The translations under genes were made by a program, and so were the position numbers. DNA of 64,000 nt from Parasegetibacter sp. NRK P23 (lineage in GTDB: Bacteria; Bacteroidota; Bacteroidia; Chitinophagales; Chitinophagaceae). The stretch covers positions 3,201,784 through 3,265,783 of the forward strand of contig NZ_JAMDLG010000001.1 of the NCBI RefSeq assembly GCF_023721715.1, written 5' to 3'. The notes under the pieces are model-generated. The model did not search any database, had not been told where the DNA came from, and saw only the letters and a list, made by a program, of their open reading frames with translations. Positions 1 through 8,482 of this stretch are shown here, in pieces; the stretch's first letter is position 1, and each line of letters starts with the position of its first letter.

Positions 1-1136
1 ATTTCCAGTTTAGAATCTTTGTAGTTGCCCATTCCCACGCCGAGGCAGGTCAGGTATATGCCTTCCATCCTGTGTCGCACGATGAGTTCCTCCAACTCTT
101 TATCTGAAGTTTGTCCTACGTTAAAATCACCATCCGTGGCCAGAATCACCCGGTTGTTGCCGCCGGGGATGAATTTATTTTTCGCGAGCGCGTAAGCGAA
201 AAGGATACCCGAAGCGCCCGCCGTGGCCCCTCCTGGCGCCAGGTCTTCTATGTATTTTTTGATGGTCTTTTTATCGCCACCGCTGGTAGGCGGCATCCAT
301 ACACCAACGGTGCTGCCGTACACCACAATGGAGACGGTATCCGTTGGGCGGAGGTTCTCCACCATTAGCTGGAAAGCCGATTTCAGGAGTGGCAACCGGT
401 TGGGCATGTCCATAGAACCGGAAATATCTATCAGGAAAACGAGATTGCCGGGCGGCACCTTCTCCATGTCGAGCTTTTTCGCGCTGAGTTGCAGGAACAG
501 GAGTTTGTTGTTTTTGTTCCAGGGGCAATCGCTCAACCTGGTGGAGCCGGCCCAGATACTGTCCCGGGGCGGAGCTTTGTAGTTGAAGTTAAAATAGTTC
601 AGGACTTCTTCCAGGCGAACGGCATCGGGCGGAACGGGACTTTCCATATTCAGGAACCGTCGGATGTTGGAATAAGAAGCTTTGTGGATGTTTACGGCGA
701 AGCCCGTTTCAGGAAATTTACCAGTCTCGATAAATTCGTTCTCCAGCAAACTGCTGTAGGTTTCCGTTCCCACCGTCCAACGGTATTGATCGTTAAAAAC
801 CAGGCCTTTCGTAAAGGAACTGAGTCCGGGCTTCTGAATACTGCTGTTCCGGGAAATGGTTTTCAGCGGGATAACAGCGAACTGCTGCGCGCTTACTTTT
901 GCTGAATGCGGATAGAAGCCATCCGCTGTAATATCGATAGAGTCTGAAGCTGTTGCACTGGTAATGCCGAATCCACCTGAGGAGCCACTGAAATAGACGT
1001 AACCCGCGGAGCGGAGTACAATCTTTGCGTTGGCCACCGGTTTCCCGCTTTCGTCGCGCAATTCGCCTCTCAGGTAAAACTGGGCCTTGGCCTGCATTAC
1101 CTGCAATAAAAGCAGTATCGTAATGGCAACTTTCAA
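1..1136 (-). CDS. VWA-domain lipoprotein/secreted protein, YfbK-like (3' end outside window)
   Basis: An open frame runs from a TTG codon at 1136 off the left edge, so the C-terminus is missing. The start would give a typical signal peptide (KVAITILLLLQ, then AKAQ). A carboxypeptidase-regulatory-like beta domain follows, then the region with NIRRFLN and PDAVRLEEVLNYF that marks the YfbK family, then a von Willebrand A domain with the metal-binding motif DISGSM and later ATDGDFNVG. Family knowledge: such proteins are exported and bind ligands through the MIDAS metal site; the physiological role is unknown. No ATG or GTG lies in frame between the hpt stop and 1136, so TTG is the best start. It lies 28 nt downstream of hpt and is probably co-transcribed with it. 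Confidence 0.8.
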   Translation of the reverse strand, partial: MKVAITILLLLQVMQAKAQFYLRGELRDESGKPVANAKIVLRSAGYVYFSGSSGGFGITSATASDSIDITADGFYPHSAKVSAQQFAVIPLKTISRNSSIQKPGLSSFTKGLVFNDQYRWTVGTETYSSLLENEFIETGKFPETGFAVNIHKASYSNIRRFLNMESPVPPDAVRLEEVLNYFNFNYKAPPRDSIWAGSTRLSDCPWNKNNKLLFLQLSAKKLDMEKVPPGNLVFLIDISGSMDMPNRLPLLKSAFQLMVENLRPTDTVSIVVYGSTVGVWMPPTSGGDKKTIKKYIEDLAPGGATAGASGILFAYALAKNKFIPGGNNRVILATDGDFNVGQTSDKELEELIVRHRMEGIYLTCLGVGMGNYKDSKLE

Positions 1137-1164
1137 TCGGATAGCATATTTGGGTGTGCCGGGA

Positions 1165-1701
1165 TCACTCGGCCAGCTTATAGATGGCGTCCAGGTTTCT
1201 GCCATATCCGTTGTAATCCAGTCCGTAGCCAACCACGAACTTGTCGGGAATAGAGAAGCCCAGGAAATCCGGCTTTATGGGGAAAACAGTTGCTTCGGGT
1301 TTGTGCAGCAGGGCGGCGATTTTCATGGAGGCGGGTTGCTGGTGCATCAACTGGGGTAAGAAAGCGTCAAGGGTTTTACCGGTATCGATAATGTCTTCCA
1401 CAATGATCACGTCCCTTCCGAAGATGTCTATGTCCAGCCCGATGGCCGTCACCACCTGACCGCTTGATTTGGTGCCCTTGTACGATGCGAGTTTGATGAA
1501 ACAGATCTCCGCGTCAATGCTCACTTCCTTAAAAAGATCGGAAGCGAACATAAATGAACCGTTCAGGATAGCGATGAACAACGGTTTCTTTCCCTCGTAA
1601 ACAGCATTGATCTCCGAAGCCACTTCTTTCACGCGCGCCGAAATAGCAGTGCTGGAAAGATAGGGTTCAAAAGATTTATCGAGTACCTGAATCCTGTGCA
1701 T
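1165..1701 (-). CDS. hpt: Hypoxanthine phosphoribosyltransferase
   Basis: This 178-residue protein is the normal length for a purine salvage phosphoribosyltransferase, which makes IMP or GMP from hypoxanthine or guanine and PRPP in the cytosol. The PRPP-binding signature is clear: VEDIIDTGKT at residues 101-110, preceded by hydrophobic strand residues. The N-terminal ILNGSFMFASDL and the region around LASYKGT also fit the family. Its start codon lies inside the end of the upstream glucosaminidase gene (26-nt overlap), so the two are translated from one message, with the VWA gene following. Confidence 0.93.
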   Translation of the reverse strand: MHRIQVLDKSFEPYLSSTAISARVKEVASEINAVYEGKKPLFIAILNGSFMFASDLFKEVSIDAEICFIKLASYKGTKSSGQVVTAIGLDIDIFGRDVIIVEDIIDTGKTLDAFLPQLMHQQPASMKIAALLHKPEATVFPIKPDFLGFSIPDKFVVGYGLDYNGYGRNLDAIYKLAE

Positions 1702-2926
1702 AGGCAGGGGTTTGAATGATCAATTGCTGTCCGATCCTGAGTCCTTCTCCCGCCAGTCCGTTCCATTCCCGCAACTCATTCACCGATACGGCATACCTTT
1801 TTGCTATGCTGTATAACGTTTCTTTTTGCTGAACAGTATGATACACAGTGTTTTTATTCAGTGCAGGCGCGGTGTTCCTGTTCATTGCCGTTACGGTTGG
1901 TTCCGTAAAAGCGGCCACCTTACCGGGATTTTTTGCACGGAGATAAATCTTTTCACCGGAAGCGGGTTTGAAATGTTTTTGAAGGCCGTTCAACTCAAGC
2001 AAATTTTCCAACCTGATGCCTTCTTCCTGCGCGATCGCGTACAGTGTTTCGCCTTCCGCCACCAGGTGGTGTTCCGCGGCACCTGTTCTTCTTTTGCGTT
2101 GCAGGAATACCAGTTGTCCTTCTTCCAGCACATCTTTGTCGTCCATATCATTGAAATCAAGCAAACGGGGCAGGTTGATGCGGTGTTCCTGTGCCAGGGC
2201 CAGCAATGAAGTGCCCGCGGGCGCGTACACCACTTTGGTATCGTTTACCGTGAATGTTCCGGTGGGCCATTGTTTGGACCGGTTGCGGGTGATGGCCGTC
2301 GGTTTCACCACCGGTGCGCTTTCCACTGTATTCTTTGTTGGAATGAATACCGGGGCGGGTGGATTGTCGTTTTTCACAAGGATCATATCCGGTTCTTTCG
2401 TCAATCCTAACGCTACTTCCGTATACAATTGAAGGTTATAGTCTTCCACCAGTTTGATGATGATGGCCGGATACCTTGGGTTGGTGGCGTATCCGGCTTT
2501 CTTCAATCCGTTCGCCCATCCTTCATAATCCGTGGGTTTCAAGGTAAAAAGGGCACTGTAACGCTGATTGTTGCGGAGAAAATCGGAGTGATCCCGGAAA
2601 GAATCTTCTGAACGTTGGTAAGCACGGAAGCACTCCCCTCTGGCATCGTCGTCGTGGTATACTTTTTCGCCGGTCCAGGTAGTTTTGCATTTGATTCCGA
2701 AATGGTTGTTGGATCTTTTCACGAGATCGCTTTTTCCGGCCTGCGTTTCATGGATACCCTGTGCTAGTTTGATGGCCGCGGGAACGCCTGTCCTGATCAT
2801 TTCCTGCATGGCGATATCCTTGTATTGCCTGATGTATTCCAGGATTTCAGGATTTTGGGGCTGCTGCGCGAAAGTGAATGCGGAGATGAGCAGCAATGCG
2901 GTAATAATCAATCTGGTTTTCATCAC
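1676..2926 (-). CDS. Glucosaminidase (GH73-type) with C-terminal LysM repeats
   Basis: A secreted peptidoglycan hydrolase of 416 residues. A signal peptide (about residues 1-20, ending FAQ) precedes a mannosyl-glycoprotein endo-beta-N-acetylglucosaminidase-type domain at about 25-170, with the probable catalytic Glu in GIHETQAGKS and the motif NNHFGIKC. The rest carries LysM-like modules: a diverged one at about 225-275, and clearer ones around EGETLYAIAQEEGI and QKETLYSIAKRYAV near the C-terminus. Family knowledge: it cleaves glycan strands while LysM anchors it to peptidoglycan. The 3' end overlaps hpt by 26 nt. Two adjacent Met codons make the exact start uncertain by one residue. Confidence 0.88.
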   Translation of the reverse strand: MMKTRLIITALLLISAFTFAQQPQNPEILEYIRQYKDIAMQEMIRTGVPAAIKLAQGIHETQAGKSDLVKRSNNHFGIKCKTTWTGEKVYHDDDARGECFRAYQRSEDSFRDHSDFLRNNQRYSALFTLKPTDYEGWANGLKKAGYATNPRYPAIIIKLVEDYNLQLYTEVALGLTKEPDMILVKNDNPPAPVFIPTKNTVESAPVVKPTAITRNRSKQWPTGTFTVNDTKVVYAPAGTSLLALAQEHRINLPRLLDFNDMDDKDVLEEGQLVFLQRKRRTGAAEHHLVAEGETLYAIAQEEGIRLENLLELNGLQKHFKPASGEKIYLRAKNPGKVAAFTEPTVTAMNRNTAPALNKNTVYHTVQQKETLYSIAKRYAVSVNELREWNGLAGEGLRIGQQLIIQTPAYAQDSGTR

Positions 2927-2941
2927 AACGAAATTAAGTTT

Positions 2942-3580
2942 TTATTTCCGGCGCACCATCAGCAACCCGTCGCGTATGGTGAGCAATACAGTTTCCACCC
3001 TGGGGTCGTTCGCCACCGCCTCGTTGAAGGCGTGGACGGCTTTGGCGTTCTTTCCTTTAATCGGCTCTTCCAACACCTGGCCGTGAAACAACACATTGTC
3101 TGCCAGTAAAATACCTCCGGGCCGGATGCGTTCCACCACCATCTCATAGTAAGCAAGGTAAGCGGTTTTGTCGGCATCCAGGAACACCAGGTCCCAGACT
3201 TCCTCCAGTTCCGGCAGCACTTCTAACGCATTACCGGTATGTAAAATTATCCGGGAAGCGTGTGGCGACCTGTTAAAATAGCTTTGTGCCTTCTGGGCAT
3301 CTTCCGTTCTCAGTTCAAGGGTATGGAGCCTGCCATCGGGTGGTAACCCTTCCGCCAGGCAAAGTGCGCTGTAACCGGTGAAGGTACCTATTTCCAATAT
3401 CCTGCGCGGTTGCAGCATCCGGCTCACCATTTCAAGGAAACGTCCCTGTTGCCGGCCACTCACCATATGGGCATGCGGATGGTTTTCCAGCGTATCCTTC
3501 AGCAACATTTCCCTTAAAGGATCATCGGCGCTGGTGAACCGGTCGGCATAAGCCGTTATTTCTGGTGAAACAATATCCAA
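2942..3580 (-). CDS. Class I SAM-dependent O-methyltransferase (COMT-like, family 3)
   Basis: A 212-residue soluble enzyme. The SAM-binding motif I is ILEIGTFTGYSALCLA. The acidic loop DLVFLDADKTAYLAYYE and the following RPGGILLADNVLFHGQV are the divalent-metal and substrate signature of bacterial O-methyltransferases related to catechol O-methyltransferase. The natural substrate cannot be told from sequence; catechol-like small molecules are usual for the family. It lies 15 nt upstream of the glucosaminidase gene on the same strand and 19 nt downstream of the symporter gene, so it may belong to one transcript running from 5126 to the left edge. Confidence 0.9.
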   Translation of the reverse strand: MDIVSPEITAYADRFTSADDPLREMLLKDTLENHPHAHMVSGRQQGRFLEMVSRMLQPRRILEIGTFTGYSALCLAEGLPPDGRLHTLELRTEDAQKAQSYFNRSPHASRIILHTGNALEVLPELEEVWDLVFLDADKTAYLAYYEMVVERIRPGGILLADNVLFHGQVLEEPIKGKNAKAVHAFNEAVANDPRVETVLLTIRDGLLMVRRK

Positions 3581-3599
3581 AACTTTCTGGCAAAGATAC

Positions 3600-5126
3600 T
3601 TATAATGAAGGTTTTAGAGAAGGTTTAGAAATGGCCCATAACCCGAAGAAAGTAACAATGCCGTTGTAAATAAGTATTTCATAGCCTATTCTGAAGGAAC
3701 CAAACACGCCTTCCGACCAAGATTTCACGCTTTCAAGCCAGTTGCCACCCAGTTTTAACTGGTCCTCGTACCAAGCTGGATTGTTGAGAAAATCCACGGC
3801 AAGGATCAATGTGGGTGCAAGCAAACACACGGCCAGCGCGAGTTTGTCGTTGATGGAACGTTTCGTAAGGATCCCAAAGGCGAACAAACCGAGCAAAGGC
3901 CCGTAGGTGAACCCGGCCACTTTCAGGATCACATCGATTATGGATTTGTTGTTCATCCATTTAAAACCCATCACAGCCAGGAAAAAGATCAGGGTAAAGG
4001 TGAAATGCACCGCAAGCCGCACTTTTTTTCTTTTCTGTTCGTCCCAGTCTTCGCGGCGTTTCAGCCCGATAATATCTATGCAATAGGAAGAAGTGAGGGC
4101 GGTAAGGGCGCCGTCGGCACTGGGAAACAAGGCGGATATCAGGCCAATGATAAAAATGATGGATACTGCCGTAGGCATGAACTGAAGTGCCACCGTAGGG
4201 AAAAGATCATCCGCTGGTACTTTGATGCCGCGGCTCTCCGCAAACAGGTACAGTAGTCCGCCGAGGAAAAGGAACAGGAAATTCACGAGCGCCATCACCA
4301 CGCTGAAACTCAGCATATTTTTCCGAGAGTCTTTCAGGTTCTTTACGCTGATATTCTTTTGCATCATCTCCTGGTCAAGTCCGGTCATGGCCACGGTAAT
4401 GAAAGCGCCGCCCATTATGTGTTTCAGGAAATAAGAAGAACTGTTGACGTCTGTATTGAAGATGCGGGTATAGCTTTTCTCCGCGAGAATGGTCATCGTA
4501 GAGCCGAAGGTTTCACCGATATTCGTCATGATGTACCAGGTACAGATCACGAGGCCCAGCAACATGAACGTTGTTTGCAGGGTATCCGTGAAAACGATGG
4601 TTTTTACCCCACCCTCGTAGGTGTACAACACAATCATGAGCAGGATGATGAATGTGGTGACCCAAAACGGCACCCCTAAATTATCGAGAATGAAAATCTG
4701 CAAAACATTAATCACCAGGAACAAACGCGCGGTGGCGCCCAGAGTGCGGGAGATGATGAAAAACAAGGCGCCCGTTTTATAAGATACCACCCCGAAGCGC
4801 TGCAGCAGGTAATTGTAAATAGAGGTGAGGTTGAGCCTGTAATACAATGGGAGCAACACAAAAGCAATCAGCAGGTAACCAATGAGGTAACCGATCACCA
4901 CCTGGAAATAGGCGAAACCCGCTCCGCCCACAGTTCCCGGCACGGAAACAAATGTAACCCCACTGAGCGAGGTGCCGATCATGCCGAAAGCCACCAGCAT
5001 CCAGTTCGATTTTTTGTTGCCGATGAAAAAAGAATCGTTGTTGGAATTACGGGAAGTATAGAAAGCCACCGCCAGCAAAACCACGAAATAAATGAGTACG
5101 ATGGTAAAAAGCAGGGATGCAGACAT
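3600..5126 (-). CDS. Sodium:solute symporter family (SSS) transporter
   Basis: A 508-residue integral inner-membrane protein with about 13 hydrophobic segments. It opens with an N-terminal helix, then GNKKSNWMLVAFGMIGTSLSGVTFVSVPG, the start of the sodium symporter core. The motif QEMMQKNISVKNLKDSRKN in the middle is typical of SSS members. Substrate unknown; Bacteroidota members of this subgroup are often assigned to sugars or sialic acid, which is only a guess here. It is divergent from the LOG-family gene, with a 57-nt intergenic region. Confidence 0.88.
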   Translation of the reverse strand: MSASLLFTIVLIYFVVLLAVAFYTSRNSNNDSFFIGNKKSNWMLVAFGMIGTSLSGVTFVSVPGTVGGAGFAYFQVVIGYLIGYLLIAFVLLPLYYRLNLTSIYNYLLQRFGVVSYKTGALFFIISRTLGATARLFLVINVLQIFILDNLGVPFWVTTFIILLMIVLYTYEGGVKTIVFTDTLQTTFMLLGLVICTWYIMTNIGETFGSTMTILAEKSYTRIFNTDVNSSSYFLKHIMGGAFITVAMTGLDQEMMQKNISVKNLKDSRKNMLSFSVVMALVNFLFLFLGGLLYLFAESRGIKVPADDLFPTVALQFMPTAVSIIFIIGLISALFPSADGALTALTSSYCIDIIGLKRREDWDEQKRKKVRLAVHFTFTLIFFLAVMGFKWMNNKSIIDVILKVAGFTYGPLLGLFAFGILTKRSINDKLALAVCLLAPTLILAVDFLNNPAWYEDQLKLGGNWLESVKSWSEGVFGSFRIGYEILIYNGIVTFFGLWAISKPSLKPSL

Positions 5127-5134
5127 TATATTTG
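5127..5134 (+). promoter_or_regulatory. Candidate -7 box (TAnnTTTG) for the LOG-family gene
   Basis: The octamer TATATTTG matches the Bacteroidota -7 consensus exactly and lies 49 nt before the ATG at 5184. No convincing -33 TTTG was found at the usual distance, so this is a weak call. Confidence 0.3.
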
Positions 5135-5183
5135 TTTTAGGCCAACTTGTTGGAAATGAATTTTTTCAAAATAAAGGTTTTTT

Positions 5184-5729
5184 ATGGAAATCCGATCGAT
5201 TGCTGTTTTTTGTGGTTCCCAGGAAGGAAAGAATCCCCTTTATGCAGCACATGCCAGTGAGTTGGGCCGTATGCTCGCGGGACTAAACATCAAACTGGTA
5301 TATGGCGGCGGCAACAAAGGACTGATGGGCAAACTCGCCGATGCCGTGATGGTGACCGGCGGCACGGTTATGGGCGTAATCCCCCAGGTATTGCTGGAAT
5401 GGGAACAACAACACAAAGGCATCACCGAACTGATCGTGGTACCGGATATGCACACCCGAAAAAAAATGATGTATGAAATGTGCGACGCTGCCATTATTCT
5501 ACCCGGCGGTTTCGGCACCATGGACGAATTCTTCGAAATGCTCACCTGGAACCAACTGAAAATTCACGACAAACCCATCTACATACTGAATACCGTCGGC
5601 TTCTATACGCCTTTACTGCAACACCTCAAAGCGATGGAGCGGGAAGGCTTTCTGTATGGTCCGGTGGAAGACAGGATTCATTTCTGCGAGAACCCGGGTA
5701 TGCTGATCAATAAGGTGCTGGAAAGGTGA
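5184..5729 (+). CDS. TIGR00730-type Rossmann protein, LOG family
   Basis: A 181-residue cytosolic protein of the lysine-decarboxylase-like / LOG family. Key motifs are VFCGS near residue 8, VYGGGNKGLMG at about 39-49 and the nucleotide-binding, catalytic signature PGGFGTMDE at 107-115. Characterised members are phosphoribohydrolases that split nucleoside 5'-monophosphates (cytokinin riboside monophosphate in plants and some bacteria). Whether this one makes cytokinin-like bases or only recycles nucleotides is unknown. It is convergent with the outer-membrane gene at 5730, with no bases between the two stop codons. Confidence 0.88.
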   Translation: MEIRSIAVFCGSQEGKNPLYAAHASELGRMLAGLNIKLVYGGGNKGLMGKLADAVMVTGGTVMGVIPQVLLEWEQQHKGITELIVVPDMHTRKKMMYEMCDAAIILPGGFGTMDEFFEMLTWNQLKIHDKPIYILNTVGFYTPLLQHLKAMEREGFLYGPVEDRIHFCENPGMLINKVLER

Positions 5730-6296
5730 TCAGAACCCGAAATTAAACCCAAAGCTTATAAATGGATTGGTGGAATACGGAGAACGCGCATCGTCCACCA
5801 GGTCGTACAAATACATAATAGTAAAGGCGCCGTTACCGCCTGTAGGAATATTCGCACCGCCGCCTACTAACATGGACGGGATGAATTTTCCTTCGTATTT
5901 CTGTGTAATATTATTTCCAAGGTCCTTAAACTTCCCCCAGGAATAATTGAGTTCAGGTTGCGCGTGGAGAATAATGTATTTAAGGGGATATAATCTCCCG
6001 AACACGTTCAGTCCGGCAAACCCCAGCTTATCTTCAATACCTCCGAAGTTCACTTTGTTGTAAATGAAATTCACCCCTGCGCCAGCAGCCACATGGTCTG
6101 TAAAACGATAACCCAGTTGAGGGGAAATATTGATGAAAGTATTGCTGCTGCCGAACCCCAGCCCGAAGTTCCCGCCTCCGAAAAGTTTGGACCGGTCAAA
6201 ACCCTTTGTAGGTTCTTCACCGTCTTCATTGTCCTGGGCGGACAAAACTGTGGACAGCAAACAAAACAATACCGCGAAAGAAACGACTTTTTTCAT
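5730..6296 (-). CDS. Small outer-membrane beta-barrel protein, unknown function
   Basis: This 188-residue protein starts with a clear signal peptide (KKVVSFAVLFCLLSTVLSAQ). Alternating-polarity strands follow, rich in Gly, Tyr and Phe (GGGNFGLGFGSSNTF, QLGYRFTDHVAAGAGVNF), and the protein ends in FGFNFGF, the C-terminal aromatic pattern of barrels inserted by the BAM complex. Length suits an eight-stranded barrel of the OmpW/PorT-like type. No specific function can be assigned. It stands alone between a convergent neighbour and a 132-bp upstream gap. Confidence 0.75.
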   Translation of the reverse strand: MKKVVSFAVLFCLLSTVLSAQDNEDGEEPTKGFDRSKLFGGGNFGLGFGSSNTFINISPQLGYRFTDHVAAGAGVNFIYNKVNFGGIEDKLGFAGLNVFGRLYPLKYIILHAQPELNYSWGKFKDLGNNITQKYEGKFIPSMLVGGGANIPTGGNGAFTIMYLYDLVDDARSPYSTNPFISFGFNFGF

Positions 6297-6428
6297 ACCA
6301 AGTTTTTAAGATGATGGAAATGGTTCATCTTCTGAAAGGGGTGCGTAAATGTACACAACCTTTCGGTATGGCGTATGCTGACACTTGCCATACGACACAT
6401 TTAACATCTTTTAAACCAGCGGTAATGC

Positions 6429-7844
6429 CTAGTCGAATATTTTACCGGCGTTGAGGATATTGTGCGGATCGAAAGCCTTTTTGATGGCGCGCATCAGTTG
6501 CAGGTTGGTCTCTTCGAAAACGATGTCCATATACCCTTTCTGGATCAGGCCGATGCCATGTTCTCCGCTGATGGTTCCGCCCAGGCTTTTCACCAGTGCG
6601 AACAGGGCGCGGAGTCCTTCAATCATTTGCGGATCGTCCTGGCTGTTGGATAGGCCGGGTTTGTTGATGCGGATGTGCAGGTTACCATCGCCGGCGTGTC
6701 CGTAACAAACGGCATGGAACTGGTATTTTACGCCCAACTCCTTCACTCCACGGATCAGAGCGGGCAATTCGGCGCGGGGCACCACGGTATCTTCTTCAAT
6801 GGTATAACCGTTCACTTTTACGGCTTCCGCGGTGCGGCGACGCAGTTTCCAAAGCTCGGCTTTTTGCTGGGCGTCATCCGCGAAATACAGTTCTCCAATA
6901 TCGTATTGCATCAGCAATTCAGAGATGGCCTCCATTTCACTCATCAGTGTTTCGATGTGGTTACCATCCACTTCAATAATAAGGTGCGCCGCGGTATCTT
7001 CTGTGATGGGAACAGCGCTGCTGTCCACGAATTTGCTGACGATCTGGAGGGCGTCCACTTCCACGAGTTCCAATGCGCTGGGCGTGAAACCGGCGCGGAA
7101 TATGGCGCTCACGGCTTCGCCCGCCTGCTCCAGGGAGCGGAAGGGTACCAGCATAAGCAGGTCGTGTTTGGGCAACGGAACCAGTTTCAGAACGATTTTG
7201 GTGACGATACCCAATGTTCCTTCGCTGCCCACCACCAGTTGGGTGAGGTTATAACCGGTTGAGTTTTTTAATACGTTGGCGCCTGTCCAGATGATCTCGC
7301 CTGTGGGCAATACAATTTGCAGGTTCAGCACATAATCTTTTACCACACCATATTTCACGGCTTTGGGACCGCCACTGTTTTCAGAGATGTTTCCGCCGAT
7401 AAAGCAGGAGCCTTTACTGCTGGGATCGGGGGGATAGAAAAGTCCTTTTTCTTTCACCGCATCCATTAGTACTTCGGTAATCACACCGGGTTCGGTGGTT
7501 ACCTGCAGGTTGCGTTCGTCGATGTGGAGGATGCTGTTCATCCTGTCGGTGGAAATCAGAACGCCGCCGAGGTGTGGCAGGGCGCCGCCGCTCAAACCGG
7601 TACCTGCGCCGCGTGGTGTTACCGGGATCCGGTCGCGGTGACAGATCTGCATGATGGCGCTGATCTCTTCGGGGGTACGGGGTTTCAACACAACATCGGG
7701 GAGGAAATGAAGGTGTTCGGTTTCGTCGTGGGAATAATACTGAAGCGTTTCTTCATCCATCCAAACATTCGCTTCTCCAAGAATACTACGGAAAGCTTCT
7801 ACGTGCTCCGCGGTAACTACGCTTTGTGCTGCAACCACTTCCAT
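6429..7844 (-). CDS. FAD-binding oxidase, glycolate oxidase GlcD / D-lactate dehydrogenase type
   Basis: A 471-residue flavoprotein of the FAD-linked oxidase (PCMH) family. The N-terminal FAD-binding half contains PVTPRGAGTGLSGGALP and FIGGNISENSGGPKAVKYG. The C-terminal oxidase half contains HAGDGNLHIRI and ISGEHGIGLIQKGYM. Members oxidise alpha-hydroxy acids such as glycolate or D-lactate and pass electrons to quinone or a partner subunit. No GlcE/GlcF-like partner lies beside it, so it probably acts alone, as D-lactate dehydrogenases of this family often do. The ATG at 7844 is preferred over an upstream in-frame TTG at 7868 because homologues begin close to it. Confidence 0.88.
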   Translation of the reverse strand: MEVVAAQSVVTAEHVEAFRSILGEANVWMDEETLQYYSHDETEHLHFLPDVVLKPRTPEEISAIMQICHRDRIPVTPRGAGTGLSGGALPHLGGVLISTDRMNSILHIDERNLQVTTEPGVITEVLMDAVKEKGLFYPPDPSSKGSCFIGGNISENSGGPKAVKYGVVKDYVLNLQIVLPTGEIIWTGANVLKNSTGYNLTQLVVGSEGTLGIVTKIVLKLVPLPKHDLLMLVPFRSLEQAGEAVSAIFRAGFTPSALELVEVDALQIVSKFVDSSAVPITEDTAAHLIIEVDGNHIETLMSEMEAISELLMQYDIGELYFADDAQQKAELWKLRRRTAEAVKVNGYTIEEDTVVPRAELPALIRGVKELGVKYQFHAVCYGHAGDGNLHIRINKPGLSNSQDDPQMIEGLRALFALVKSLGGTISGEHGIGLIQKGYMDIVFEETNLQLMRAIKKAFDPHNILNAGKIFD

Positions 7845-8010
7845 AAACAGGTGTATAATTTGATGCAAATTCGCACAAAACCGGCAATTGAAAAAATTGA
7901 AATCTAAGGAAGATTGGAAGGTGGTTAGAGATTTTTTAAGAAAAGGGGAAATTTATTAGACAGAATCAGGGAAAGGAGGTGGTTTTATTTTGGGGAGAGG
8001 GGAATTGGTT
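7845..8010. other. Gene-free stretch before the repeat array
   Basis: Upstream region of the GlcD-like gene (minus strand). It becomes increasingly A/G-rich on the plus strand, ending in a partial, degenerate match to the 98-bp repeat. The element CGAATTTG (minus strand) resembles a -7 box only in its TTTG half. No open frame of merit was seen. Confidence 0.5.
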
Positions 8011-8402
8011 GGGAGGATGTGGCCAACTAGTTGGGAGTGAGGAGTTGGTTGTGAGTGGTTGGTTAGTTGGTTAAGAGCGGGGAGTTAATTGGGAGTGGGG
8101 AGCTGGTTGGGAGGATGTGGTCTACTAGTTGGGAGTGAGGAGTTGGTTGTGAGCGGTTGGTTAGTTGGTTAAGAGTGGGGAGTTAATTGGGAGTGGGGAG
8201 CTGGTTGGGAGGATGTGGTCTACTAGTTGGGAGTGAGGAGTTGGTTGTGAGCGGTTGGTTAGTTGGTTAAGAGTGGGGAGTTAATTGGGAGTGGGGAGCT
8301 GGTTGGGAGGATGTGGTCTACTAGTTGGGAGTGAGGAGTTGGTTGTGAGCGGTTGGTTAGTTGGTTAAGAGTGGGGAGTTAATTGGGAGTGGGGAGCTGG
8401 TT
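8011..8402. repeat. Four tandem copies of a 98-bp G/T-rich repeat
   Basis: Copies begin at 8011, 8109, 8207 and 8305, each exactly 98 bp. Copies 2-4 are identical by eye, and copy 1 differs at four positions. The plus strand is almost free of C and full of GG, GGG and GGGG runs spaced by TTAATT, AGT and AGCTGGTT, so it could fold into G-quadruplexes; the minus strand is C/A-rich. The unit also contains shorter degenerate subrepeats of the form GGGAGTG / GGTTGGTTAG. 98 is not a multiple of three and no open frame runs through. The array lies after the PorP/SprF stop and before the GlcD-like gene, both on the minus strand. Confidence 0.95.
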
Positions 8403-8456
8403 AAGGCGATGAGTTTGTTAGGACGTTGAGGGGCCTGTTTGGGGGTAGTCGATGGG

Positions 8457-8477
8457 AGGTCCCTCGCTGCGCTCGGG
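8457..8477. repeat. GC-rich element resembling a dispersed intergenic repeat
   Basis: The stretch GTCCCTCGCTGCGCTCGGGA and flanking bases sits just beyond the PorP/SprF stop. Its two halves are partly self-complementary, though not a perfect palindrome and without a T tract. I recall similar sequences scattered between genes in other genomes, but this is the only copy I see in the window. Confidence 0.3.
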
Positions 8478-8482
8478 ATGGG

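Noticed and set aside
5127-5183. Promoter for the sodium symporter in the divergent gap
   Set aside because: No exact TAnnTTTG was found on the minus strand in this interval.
6373-6400. Inverted repeat GTATGGC...GCCATAC between two minus-strand genes
   Set aside because: Arms are only 7 bp with a 14-nt loop and there is no T tract, so a terminator or operator call is not supported.
8011-8402. Tandem array considered as a CRISPR
   Set aside because: Copies are directly adjacent 98-bp units with no unique spacers and no cas genes nearby.
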